Shown: positions 15,552-23,577 of the stretch, piece by piece
Position numbering within the stretch: position 1 is the first letter of the stretch
Layout of the letters: every line of letters starts with the position of its first letter
Source of the DNA: Eshraghiella sp964414835
Lineage (GTDB): Bacteria > Bacillota > Clostridia > Lachnospirales > Lachnospiraceae
Direction: 5' to 3'
DNA length: 30,724 nt
NCBI GenBank assembly: GCA_964414835.1
Contig: CAYPWY010000023.1
Span: 1-30,724, forward strand
Notes under the pieces: model-generated
What the model was told of the DNA's origin: nothing
Databases searched by the model: none
What the model saw: the letters and a program-made list of their open reading frames with translations, nothing else
Program-made: the position numbers and the translations under genes

Positions 15552-17059
15552 AAGAAAAATTACAAACGCTTTCGCTCGCTGTACTCAGGGACATTGCCAA
15601 GGATAAAAAAATCAAAAATATCACGGTAATGCGGAAGAGCCAGTTGATTGATGCTATTTTAGCGGCGGCAGAGTCGGAAGAAGCCCAAAGCGCACCGTCT
15701 AAGGAAGCGAAAGCACCAACCGCTTATGAAAAAACTCAGGAAGAGCCTTTGGATAAAGCACCGGAAGAGCAGTCGGATAAAGTGACAGAAGTGCAGACTC
15801 ACAAGGCACATATGCCTCGTGCCGACAGGTCAGCTGCCAATAAATATGATAACGAGAGACGGAATATTTCCGAGAACGGACAGAGTATCGCATCAGACCC
15901 ATATAAGCAGGATTATGACCCTGCAATGGTAGACAATACATCCGAGGCAAATGGAATTTTGGAAGTAATGCCTGACGGATACGGCTTTATCAGATGTGCC
16001 AACTATATGCCGGGTGATAATGATGTGTATGTTTCTCCGACTCAAATCAAGCGCTTCGGGCTTAAGACGGGAGACATTATAATCGGAGCCAAGCGAATAA
16101 GAAATCAGGGAGAGAAATTCAGCGCCCTTTTGTATATGAAGACTGTCAACGGATACCAGCCTTCTGATATACCTAAGCGAACTCCGTTTGAGAAGCTGAC
16201 ACCTGTTTTTCCTGATGAAAGAATACATCTTGAACGGGCATCAAGCAGCACAGCCATGAGAATTATGGATTTGATTTCCCCCATAGGCAAGGGGCAGCGC
16301 GGTATGATTGTTTCGCCTCCCAAAGCGGGAAAGACAACGCTTCTCAAGCAGATTGCAAAATCGATAACATCAAATAATAAAGATATGCACCTTATAATTC
16401 TTCTTATTGATGAAAGACCGGAGGAGGTTACAGATATTAAGGAGTCTATTCAGGGTGATAATGTTGAAGTAATATATTCAACCTTTGACGAGCTTCCTGA
16501 GCATCATAAAAGAGTATCGGAGATGGTGGTCGAGAGAGCAAGAAGGCTTGTAGAGCATAAAAAAGATGTCTGTATTCTTCTGGACAGTATTACAAGACTT
16601 ACAAGAGCTTATAATATAGTAATAGCTCCAAGCGGCCGTACATTGTCCGGCGGACTTGATCCTGCATCACTCCATATGCCGAAGAAGTTTTTTGGAGCGG
16701 CACGTAATATGCGTGAGGGAGGTTCTCTTACAATACTGGCTACGGCACTTGTGGATACGGGAAGTAAAATGGATGATGTTGTTTTTGAGGAATTCAAGGG
16801 AACAGGAAATATGGAAATTGTTCTGGACAGAAAGCTTTCCGAAAAGAGAATTTTCCCGGCTATAGATATTGTAAAATCAGGAACAAGGCGTGAGGATTTA
16901 TTGTTGAACAATGAGGAAAGAGAAGCGGTTGATATAATGCGTAAGGCACTCAATGGTATGCGTTCGGATGATGCTGTCGAACACATTATTGACATGTTCT
17001 CAAGAACCAGAAACAATGCGGATTTATGCCAGCTTGTGAAAAAGACCAGACTTATATAA
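15548..17059 (+). CDS. rho: Transcription termination factor Rho
   Basis: Rho is the hexameric RNA-dependent ATPase that terminates transcription of untranslated RNA. The 503-residue product has the N-terminal helical Rho_N domain (about 1-42), a charged, low-complexity insert (about 43-130, rich in Glu, Lys, Ala), a cold-shock-like RNA-binding domain (about 135-200, DGYGFIR), and the RecA-type motor with SPPKAGKTT at 256-264, LIDERPEEV and LLDSITRLTRAYN. The start has AAGGAG six bases upstream. It is longer than the 419-residue E. coli protein because of the insert, a known trait in several bacterial lineages. Only 12 bases separate it from the SGNH hydrolase gene, so readthrough from rho probably expresses the following cluster. 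Confidence 0.97.
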   Translation: MKEKLQTLSLAVLRDIAKDKKIKNITVMRKSQLIDAILAAAESEEAQSAPSKEAKAPTAYEKTQEEPLDKAPEEQSDKVTEVQTHKAHMPRADRSAANKYDNERRNISENGQSIASDPYKQDYDPAMVDNTSEANGILEVMPDGYGFIRCANYMPGDNDVYVSPTQIKRFGLKTGDIIIGAKRIRNQGEKFSALLYMKTVNGYQPSDIPKRTPFEKLTPVFPDERIHLERASSSTAMRIMDLISPIGKGQRGMIVSPPKAGKTTLLKQIAKSITSNNKDMHLIILLIDERPEEVTDIKESIQGDNVEVIYSTFDELPEHHKRVSEMVVERARRLVEHKKDVCILLDSITRLTRAYNIVIAPSGRTLSGGLDPASLHMPKKFFGAARNMREGGSLTILATALVDTGSKMDDVVFEEFKGTGNMEIVLDRKLSEKRIFPAIDIVKSGTRREDLLLNNEEREAVDIMRKALNGMRSDDAVEHIIDMFSRTRNNADLCQLVKKTRLI

Positions 17060-17071
17060 TAGGAGTTTATG

Positions 17072-18166
17072 ATGGGCAGTAAGGAAGAAGTATCTAAGAA
17101 AAAGAAGAATACCAGCGGCTATGGAATCAAAATAGCTATGGTGGTCGGACTTGGAACATTACTTATTTGCGGGATTGTTGCCATAGCATTGATAATGTTT
17201 TCCGGTTTATTTTCCATTAACTCGGAAATAAAAAACTCAGGTGAATACAAATACGACGACATTTACGCAGGAATAAACCCTAAGGAATCGGATGGCTCTG
17301 CAGGTCAGGCAAAGCTTACCGCACGGTATATCGGTGATGAATTGTATGCAGGAGGTCAGGCAATTGCTGATGATTTTCTTGTTGAAGTTGTATATGAAAA
17401 CGGAGACACAGAGGAAGTAAATGATTTTGACAGTGTTATTCTTCAGGATGATTTCAGACTGGCAGAAGGAGAAAATACTATAGAATTCAGCTATAACGGT
17501 CTGACAGCAGCTGTCGATGTCAATGCTGTTAACATCAGAACTCTTCCATATCCGCCTGATTATGTGCTTAAGGCTGTTGATGCTGAGGAGGCACAGCAGA
17601 AGGTTGATATGCTTAATAACGGAACATTGTCCTTTGCAGATGCATTTTCAAATATGTCATTTACCGGGGATTCTCAGATTAAAGCGCTGGCAACCAATGG
17701 AATTATATCTATGGATTACATAGTTGCAGAAAACGGAGAGAGTTATGATTATTTCAATGCCAATATGGACCGTGTGCTGGCACAAGCGGCAGGAAAGGAT
17801 GCGGTAATCGTTCATTACGGGATTAACACTCTTTCCACTTCTGCGGAGGACAGAACCGCAAGGATTAACCAGTACAAAGAACTTCTTTTAAGGGTAAAGA
17901 ACACGTATCCGGATACGAGAGTTATTGTCAGCGGTGTTTTCCCGGTGTGCTACACCATTTTTGCTACGCAGGAGCGTTTTGAGTACATCAACGATTATGA
18001 TTTCCAGCTTTGCGAGATGTGTATGGAAATAGGAGTAGAGTATCTCAGTGACAATGCTTACATGATGGAGCATCAGGAACTGTTCGGCAGTGACGGACTT
18101 CATCTTACTAAAGAATTTTACACAGATTACTGGCTTAAAAACATAGTGACTACTATGGGATTGTAA
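17072..18166 (+). CDS. Membrane-anchored SGNH/GDSL hydrolase with Ig-like domain
   Basis: The 364-residue protein has a Lys-rich cytoplasmic start (KKKKNTSGYGIK), one membrane helix (about 20-46), an Ig-like strand-rich domain (about 80-153, ending ENTIEFSYNGLTAAVDV) and a C-terminal SGNH hydrolase domain. The catalytic blocks are all present: GDS with Ser201, HYGIN with Asn252, and DGLH with Asp341 and His344. Such enzymes act as esterases or acyltransferases on sugars outside the cell. ATG 17072 is favoured because AGGAG then lies six bases upstream; ATG 17069 leaves only three. It is the first gene of the O-acylation cluster and resembles the next gene product. Confidence 0.85.
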   Translation: MGSKEEVSKKKKNTSGYGIKIAMVVGLGTLLICGIVAIALIMFSGLFSINSEIKNSGEYKYDDIYAGINPKESDGSAGQAKLTARYIGDELYAGGQAIADDFLVEVVYENGDTEEVNDFDSVILQDDFRLAEGENTIEFSYNGLTAAVDVNAVNIRTLPYPPDYVLKAVDAEEAQQKVDMLNNGTLSFADAFSNMSFTGDSQIKALATNGIISMDYIVAENGESYDYFNANMDRVLAQAAGKDAVIVHYGINTLSTSAEDRTARINQYKELLLRVKNTYPDTRVIVSGVFPVCYTIFATQERFEYINDYDFQLCEMCMEIGVEYLSDNAYMMEHQELFGSDGLHLTKEFYTDYWLKNIVTTMGL

Positions 18167-18208
18167 AGCCGATTAGGTGCTATTTTAAAATGAGAGGTGG
18201 CTGTTGCA

Positions 18209-19120
18209 ATGAATAGATTCAGATATATACCAACACTGATAATGACAATAACTATTGCAGCGCTTATTTTAATAACAGCCGTTATTATGAAAACAGTCAG
18301 AGGAAAGACAGTTAATACGGCCGAAGGTGAATCATATATGGCTGCTATGGCCATGCAGGATATACAGGTTGTAGAAAACAATCTCAGACAGGAAGGCAGT
18401 CCGTATCCGTCTCAGGACAGTGAGGCGGCGGACACCTTGGGACCGCCGATGGAAGACCCGACGGTAGAGACGGAAGCATTGGATGCGGAAGGATTTTACG
18501 GAAGCAATCAGGCTTGTTATGTTCCTTATGTTGTGGATGAAAAGATTGCTGAGGAGGTTGTGGACAAGCTGTCTGATGGAAAATTGACGACCAAAGAGCT
18601 GTTTAAAAACACGCTTTTTGTAGGGGACTCTATTATGACCGGATTTTCGGACTTTCAGCTTGCCAATCAGGGCAATGTGATAGCCACGGTAGGCTCATCT
18701 TTGGACCCGCACTTGGAAGAAAATATAGATAAAATAGTAAAATATAATCCGGAATATCTGATACTTCATTATGGGCTTAATGAGATGGGAGAGAAAGAAT
18801 ACCATCTGGACTCTTTTATTGATGAGTATACAAAATGTCTTTCGGAGCTTCAAGAGAAGCTTCCGGGAACCAAGATAATAGTAGTGGCACTTATGCCGGT
18901 CAAAAGTGAGGCTGTGGAGAGCCAGCCCCGTCTTGCCCATGTTGCTGAGTATAATGAGCGTATGCGTGCCATGTGCGTGGAGCTTGGAGTTGCATATAGT
19001 GAGGATTCACAGTTTTTTGCAGACAATGGGGATTTGTACAGCAACGATGGAATACATGTACAGAAAAAGCTGTACATTATGTGGATTAACTATTTGGTAA
19101 AGGAAATGGGTATATATTAA
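18209..19120 (+). CDS. Second membrane-anchored SGNH/GDSL hydrolase
   Basis: The 303-residue protein has one N-terminal membrane helix (about 7-27), an acidic, Pro-containing linker (about 60-95) and an SGNH domain with FVGDS (Ser141), HYGLNEM (Asn191) and NDGIH (Asp280, His283). It follows the domain order of the preceding hydrolase but lacks the Ig-like domain, so the pair likely arose by duplication and could act on different positions or steps, for example transfer versus removal of acetyl groups. ATG 18209 is chosen because GAGAGGTGG lies eight bases upstream; GTG 18197 falls inside that site. The DUF4358 gene begins two bases after its stop. Confidence 0.84.
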   Translation: MNRFRYIPTLIMTITIAALILITAVIMKTVRGKTVNTAEGESYMAAMAMQDIQVVENNLRQEGSPYPSQDSEAADTLGPPMEDPTVETEALDAEGFYGSNQACYVPYVVDEKIAEEVVDKLSDGKLTTKELFKNTLFVGDSIMTGFSDFQLANQGNVIATVGSSLDPHLEENIDKIVKYNPEYLILHYGLNEMGEKEYHLDSFIDEYTKCLSELQEKLPGTKIIVVALMPVKSEAVESQPRLAHVAEYNERMRAMCVELGVAYSEDSQFFADNGDLYSNDGIHVQKKLYIMWINYLVKEMGIY

Positions 19121-19121
19121 T

Positions 19122-19595
19122 ATGTCGCTTAGAGTTAAAGAAATTTTGATAGTTATATGTCTTATGTCTTTTATTGTCTTTATCAGCAGGCAGAACAATT
19201 ATGTGGATGTTAATGCATCCGATATTCTTGATAATATTGCGTCTGTTGTTGGTATAGGTGATATGGAGGAATTTACCAACTCGGATATAAAGAAGGATTT
19301 TGGCGTTAATGCCAACGATTATGACAGTATTGTATATTATGGTCATCAGTCGGTGATGAACAGTGAAACGGTGCTTATCGTCAAACTTGCCGATGAATCA
19401 CAGGCACAGGATATTATGGATATAATTGATACGCAGAAGGAAACAAATATGCAGATGTTTAAGTCATATGCACCTGAGCAGTACAAGCTTCTTTCTGAAA
19501 GTATATTGGAACAAAAGGGCAGTTATGTATTATATGTAGTTTCAGAAAATGCCGGAGATATAGAACGGGCATTTACCGATATTATCACAGGATAG
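19122..19595 (+). CDS. DUF4358 domain protein, single-pass membrane protein
   Basis: The 157-residue protein has a short N-terminal hydrophobic helix (about 5-21), likely a membrane anchor, and an extracytoplasmic domain with the features of DUF4358: LADESQAQDIMDIIDTQKE, YAPEQYKLL and KGSYVLYVVSENA. The function of this family is unknown, but it is often found near MBOAT and SGNH genes in Clostridia, as here. The start ATG is next to the previous stop; no close Shine-Dalgarno is seen, so translation is presumably coupled. It is placed between the hydrolases and the MBOAT gene, suggesting an accessory role in the same surface modification machinery. Confidence 0.78.
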   Translation: MSLRVKEILIVICLMSFIVFISRQNNYVDVNASDILDNIASVVGIGDMEEFTNSDIKKDFGVNANDYDSIVYYGHQSVMNSETVLIVKLADESQAQDIMDIIDTQKETNMQMFKSYAPEQYKLLSESILEQKGSYVLYVVSENAGDIERAFTDIITG

Positions 19596-19604
19596 GAGTG
19601 GCAG

Positions 19605-20969
19605 ATGGTTTTCAGCAGTATTGTATTTTTATTTGCATTTTTGCCGCTTACGCTTCTTTTGTATTATATATGCAGAGATATTGCGTGGAAAAATGTGATA
19701 CTTCTCATAATGAGTCTGGTCTTTTACGCATGGGGAGAACCTGTTTATGTGGTTCTCATGGTTATAAGCATTTTTTTCAATTATTTTATAGGAAAAGATA
19801 TAGAAGAAGGCGGACACCCCAAAGCCACACTTGTGTTTGGTATTGTGATTAATCTTCTGATACTTGGATATTTTAAGTATTCGGGAATGTTAATTGATAC
19901 TATTAATTCCTTAACGGGATTGTCATTGCAAAGCAGAGCGCTTTCACTGCCTATAGGTATATCATTTTATACATTTCAGGCGATGTCATATATTATAGAC
20001 GTATATAGGGGCAATAGTAAGGCACAGCAGAAGGTTATTCCTTTTGCTGTGTACATTACCATGTTTCCGCAGCTTATTGCGGGACCTATAGTAAGGTATG
20101 AAGACATTGAAAGACAGCTTACAGTGCGGCGCTTTTCCGGCAGTGACTTTTCCAATGGTGTTATCGTTTTTGTAAAGGGTCTTACCAAAAAAGTTATACT
20201 TGCCAACTGCATTGGTGCTCTGCATACACAGATATTGGGAATTACCGACAGAAGCGTAGTTGTGGCATGGATTGGTGCTGTTGCGTACACACTGCAGATT
20301 TTTAATGATTTTTCAGGTTATTCCGATATGGCAATAGGTCTTGGAAAAATGCTTGGTTTTACATTTCCAAAGAACTTTGACAAGCCATATGCCGCAACCA
20401 GCGTTACTGAGTTCTGGCGCAGATGGCATATATCTTTAAGCACATGGTTTAAGGAGTATCTTTATATTCCCCTTGGCGGCAACCGAAAGGGAGCTCCGAG
20501 ACAGATATTGAATCTTCTTATTGTATGGTCACTGACAGGATTGTGGCATGGAGCCTCGTGGAATTTTGTAGTATGGGGCTTGTACTATGGCGTGCTTTTA
20601 ATACTGGAAAAATTTGTGTTCAGGAAAATACAGGACAAGCTGCCAAAGGCAGTCAGATGGCTGATTACTTTTATAATAGTAGTTATAGGCTGGGTATTTT
20701 TCTTCAGCAATTCGCTTACTGAGGCTGTGACATATCTTGGAACAATGTTTGGAAAAGGAGCAGGATTTGTATCCTCCGATACGTGGTTCTACGTGGCAGG
20801 ATACGTTATAATTATGGCGTTGGGATTTGTTCCTTCAGTTATGGGTGCGGATGAGGAGAGCAGGATGCCGGCATTTCTCAAGTGGGTGGCATGTATACTT
20901 ATGTTTGTGCTGTCCGTGGCATTTCTTGTAAGTGAAAGCTATAATCCGTTTCTGTATTTTAGATTTTAG
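19605..20969 (+). CDS. MBOAT O-acyltransferase, AlgI/DltB-like
   Basis: This 454-residue polytopic protein belongs to the membrane-bound O-acyltransferase family, which passes acyl groups from cytoplasmic donors to extracellular acceptors. It has about ten or more hydrophobic helices. Family motifs are the N-terminal VFLFAFLPLTLLLYY, the FWRRWHISLSTWF block with His275, and GLWHGASW with the conserved, probably catalytic His315. The start has AGGAGTGG upstream. The adjacent DHHW gene mirrors the algI-algJ/algX pairing of alginate acetylation, so it probably exports acetyl groups to an extracellular sugar polymer; the polymer is not identifiable here, as no glycan synthesis genes lie in the window. 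Confidence 0.93.
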   Translation: MVFSSIVFLFAFLPLTLLLYYICRDIAWKNVILLIMSLVFYAWGEPVYVVLMVISIFFNYFIGKDIEEGGHPKATLVFGIVINLLILGYFKYSGMLIDTINSLTGLSLQSRALSLPIGISFYTFQAMSYIIDVYRGNSKAQQKVIPFAVYITMFPQLIAGPIVRYEDIERQLTVRRFSGSDFSNGVIVFVKGLTKKVILANCIGALHTQILGITDRSVVVAWIGAVAYTLQIFNDFSGYSDMAIGLGKMLGFTFPKNFDKPYAATSVTEFWRRWHISLSTWFKEYLYIPLGGNRKGAPRQILNLLIVWSLTGLWHGASWNFVVWGLYYGVLLILEKFVFRKIQDKLPKAVRWLITFIIVVIGWVFFFSNSLTEAVTYLGTMFGKGAGFVSSDTWFYVAGYVIIMALGFVPSVMGADEESRMPAFLKWVACILMFVLSVAFLVSESYNPFLYFRF

Positions 20970-20980
20970 GAGGTGTAGGT

Positions 20981-22114
20981 GTGAAAAAGAATGTTTCAAG
21001 AGTAATCACAATTGTTTTTCTCTGCCTGATGCCTTTGTGGATGGTGTTGTCCGGTGATGTGGAATTTTCTGACAAGGAGAACAGATATATGGCTTCGTTT
21101 CCAAAGCTCACAATGAAATCGCTTTTCAGTGGCGATTTTATGAATGATACGGAAACCTATCTTACTGACCAGTTTCCCGTCAGAGATGCCTGTATCAGTC
21201 TTAAGACTAATACTCTAAGGCTTTTTGGACAGCGTAAGATTAATGGAGTATATATTGGCAGCAATGGCTATCTTATAGCCGAAGAGGAGAACTTTGATTG
21301 TGAAGATGTCAATGAACTTACTGACAGCATCAATGATTTTGCAGACAGGCTTGACGGTGTGGATGTGAGGTTTATGCTTGTTCCCAATGCTGTATGCATA
21401 TATGAGGGAAAGCTGCCATATGGCATTAAGTCAACGCAGAAGGCTACTCTTGACATGGTGGAAAAACAGCTTGGCGATAATGTTGAAATGATAAATGTAT
21501 ATGATGCACTTATGGATAATGTATCACAGCAGCTATACTATAAAACTGACCATCACTGGACTACCACCGGAGCTTATATTGCATTTATGGATTATGCTGA
21601 GGCGGCAGGACTGGATACCGGAAGTGTTGAATATGATTTTATGTGTGTTTCGGGGGATTTTCAGGGAACACAGGCTTCTAATTGCGGTATATACAGCAGC
21701 AGTGACGTAGTTAATATATGTGTCCCGGTTGACAGTCAGGGAAGTTATGTGGTCAACTATGTTGAGAAGACCGAGAAGGCAACAACGCTTTTTGATGAGT
21801 CAAAGCTCAGTGCCAAGGACAAATATCTGGTATTTATGGGAGGCAACTACTCACAGGTTGAAATCACAACTAATGCCGGAACGGGGCGCAGGCTTATGGT
21901 CATTAAGGATTCATATGCCAACTGTATGATACCCATGCTGACACCGTATTATGACAGCATAACGGTAATCGACCCAAGATATTATTATGATAACATATAT
22001 GAGCTTATACAGAGTAATGGCATTAATGAAGTGATGTTCTTATATAATGTAAATTCATATGTGACGGACAATTCCCTTGAGGATGTGCTTGATAATGTTC
22101 CGTCAGAAAAATAG
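20981..22114 (+). CDS. DHHW family protein, AlgJ/AlgX-like acetylation partner
   Basis: The 377-residue protein has an N-terminal hydrophobic segment (about 8-25), a probable signal anchor, and an extracytoplasmic SGNH-like domain. TDHHW at 189-193 provides the Asp-His pair characteristic of the AlgX/AlgJ/DHHW group and VIKDSYANC supplies the likely nucleophile Ser311. In alginate systems such proteins receive the acetyl group from the MBOAT partner and transfer it to the polymer. The start is GTG 20981 with AGGAGG at 20968-20973, overlapping the end of the MBOAT gene, so the two are tightly coupled. It is the last gene of the rho-linked cluster; no convincing terminator follows. Confidence 0.88.
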   Translation: MKKNVSRVITIVFLCLMPLWMVLSGDVEFSDKENRYMASFPKLTMKSLFSGDFMNDTETYLTDQFPVRDACISLKTNTLRLFGQRKINGVYIGSNGYLIAEEENFDCEDVNELTDSINDFADRLDGVDVRFMLVPNAVCIYEGKLPYGIKSTQKATLDMVEKQLGDNVEMINVYDALMDNVSQQLYYKTDHHWTTTGAYIAFMDYAEAAGLDTGSVEYDFMCVSGDFQGTQASNCGIYSSSDVVNICVPVDSQGSYVVNYVEKTEKATTLFDESKLSAKDKYLVFMGGNYSQVEITTNAGTGRRLMVIKDSYANCMIPMLTPYYDSITVIDPRYYYDNIYELIQSNGINEVMFLYNVNSYVTDNSLEDVLDNVPSEK

Positions 22115-22131
22115 AGATGCGTCATAAAGAG

Positions 22132-22173
22132 TCATGAGAATAAAAAAATAAGGCATCATAAGAATAAAAAAAA
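22132..22173 (+). repeat. Short direct repeat, TCATrAGAATAAAAAAA twice
   Basis: TCATGAGAATAAAAAAA (22132-22148) and TCATAAGAATAAAAAAA (22156-22172) differ at one position and are 24 bases apart, just after the DHHW gene and before the rpmE promoter. The A-tracts face the wrong way for a plus-strand terminator; they could act as UP-element-like sequence for the promoter downstream. Confidence 0.45.
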
Positions 22174-22176
22174 CAG

Positions 22177-22205
22177 TTGCATTAAAATAGATACTGTGAT
22201 ATACT
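22177..22205 (+). promoter_or_regulatory. rpmE promoter with extended -10
   Basis: TATACT (22200-22205) is preceded by TG at 22197-22198, forming an extended -10; a weak TTGCAT (22177-22182) lies 17 bases upstream, next to A-rich repeats. The leader of about 115 bases includes a small hairpin GCGC-AGT-GCGC (22228-22238). Confidence 0.5.
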
Positions 22206-22326
22206 TTAAAAGCTGTTTTAAGATGAAGCGCAGTGCGCAGCATACGGCAAATTTGATAAAATTGTTATTATGACGGGAGACCTTATGGTATGTCATAGTG
22301 GATTTTATAATAGTGAGGTGAAATCA

Positions 22327-22536
22327 ATGAAAGAAGGAATCCATCCAGATTACTATCAGGCAAAGGTTGTTTGCAACTGTGGTAATGAATTTGTAACAGG
22401 TTCTACCAAGGAAAATATCCACGTGGAAATCTGTTCAAAATGCCATCCATTCTACACAGGACAGCAGAAAGCTGCCGCTGCTCGTGGACGTATTGATAAG
22501 TTCAATAAGAAGTATGGTGTAACACAGAACAACTAG
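22327..22536 (+). CDS. rpmE: Ribosomal protein bL31, zinc-binding form
   Basis: bL31 bridges the ribosomal subunits. The 69-residue protein begins MKEGIHPDYY and carries the zinc ligands Cys16, Cys18, Cys36 and Cys39 of the C+ form, followed by HPFYTGQQ and the family end GRIDKFNKKYG. The start at 22327 follows GAGGTGA; an in-frame ATG at 22270 would add 19 unrelated residues. Having zinc ligands means this is the zinc-replete paralogue. It opens a translation-related operon with prmC and prfA downstream, with a strong hairpin after its stop that may cut most transcripts there, giving more bL31 than the distal products. Confidence 0.96.
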   Translation: MKEGIHPDYYQAKVVCNCGNEFVTGSTKENIHVEICSKCHPFYTGQQKAAAARGRIDKFNKKYGVTQNN

Positions 22537-22554
22537 CAGTTGAACTAAGTAATA

Positions 22555-22582
22555 GGGTTGTGATTAGGGTTAATCACAACCC
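22555..22582 (+). terminator. Strong hairpin after rpmE, terminator or attenuator
   Basis: GGGTTGTGATTA (22555-22566) pairs perfectly with TAATCACAACCC (22571-22582), a 12-bp stem with a 4-base loop, followed by ATTTTGCGCTTTTT. The U-tract is interrupted, so partial readthrough into the DUF1385-prmC-prfA genes is likely; no separate promoter is evident in the 38 bases before DUF1385. Confidence 0.75.
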
Positions 22583-22620
22583 ATTTTGCGCTTTTTAAGC
22601 GTGTTATAGGAGGAACTTGT

Positions 22621-23577
22621 ATGAAATACTCCGGAATCGGCGGTCAGGCTGTAATTGAAGGCGTAATGATGAAAAACAAAGACAAATATGCCATTGCGGT
22701 CCGGAAGCCTGACGGCGGAATAGAAGTCAAAACGGAGGAGTTTAACGGACTCAGCCGAAAAAGTGCTGTATTTAGAGCACCTATAATCAGAGGTATGATT
22801 AATTTTATAGATTCTCTTGTGCTTGGAATGTCCACCCTGACATACTCAACTTCTTTTTATGAAGAGGAGGATGATGATAAGAAAAAGACTCCAGAAGAGA
22901 AAAAAAAATCAGATGCTGTTTTTAATGTGGTAACCGTTATTGTATCGCTTGTTTTTGCAGTGGGGATTTTTATGGTAGGACCTTATTATTTATCACTGCT
23001 TATCGGAAGATATATTCCTAATGATACAATTCTCATTCTTATAGAGGGAATTATAAGAGTAGCTCTTTTTGTGGGATATGTATCCCTGATATCACTTATG
23101 AAGGACATTAAGCGTGTGTATATGTATCACGGTGCGGAGCATAAGTGTATCAACTGTATTGAGCATGGACTTGAGCTTAATGTGGAAAATGTACGCAAAA
23201 GCTCAAAGGAGCACAAGCGCTGCGGTACAAGCTTTATGTTGATAGTTATGTGCATATCCATTCTTGTGCTGATGCTTGTAAGATTTGATTCAAGAGTACT
23301 TCGTATGCTTGCAAGAATTGTACTTATCCCTGTAATTGCAGGAATTTCTTATGAATTTCTTCGCTTTGCCGGAACCCATGATAATCGGTTCACCAATGCT
23401 TTAAGTAAGCCGGGACTTCTTTTACAGGGACTTACCACAAGGGAACCGGATGATGAGATGATTGAAGTGGGAATCAAATCGGTGGAAGCGGTTTTTGACT
23501 GGAGAGAGTACCTTCAGGAGAATTTTGGAGAAAACAGAGATGAATCAGAGACAGATTCTGGAAGCTGCTGCCAATAG
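22621..23577 (+). CDS. DUF1385 (YqhQ-like) polytopic membrane protein
   Basis: This 318-residue membrane protein of unknown function is conserved in Firmicutes next to prmC and prfA. It starts with the family motif GIGGQAVIEGVMM (5-17), then a charged stretch, four likely membrane helices (about 101-130, 137-160, 204-221 and 229-245) and the motif YHGAEHKCINCIEHG at 169-183, rich in His and Cys, which could bind a metal. CGTSFML starts the third helix. AGGAGG lies nine bases before the start. The prmC start lies inside its last 38 bases, so prmC translation is coupled to it. The pairing with release-factor genes is conserved but its meaning is unknown. Confidence 0.9.
   Translation: MKYSGIGGQAVIEGVMMKNKDKYAIAVRKPDGGIEVKTEEFNGLSRKSAVFRAPIIRGMINFIDSLVLGMSTLTYSTSFYEEEDDDKKKTPEEKKKSDAVFNVVTVIVSLVFAVGIFMVGPYYLSLLIGRYIPNDTILILIEGIIRVALFVGYVSLISLMKDIKRVYMYHGAEHKCINCIEHGLELNVENVRKSSKEHKRCGTSFMLIVMCISILVLMLVRFDSRVLRMLARIVLIPVIAGISYEFLRFAGTHDNRFTNALSKPGLLLQGLTTREPDDEMIEVGIKSVEAVFDWREYLQENFGENRDESETDSGSCCQ

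Noticed and set aside
22115..22173. Terminator after the DHHW gene
   Set aside because: Only weak 4-5-bp stems are present and the tracts are A-rich, not T-rich, on the coding strand.
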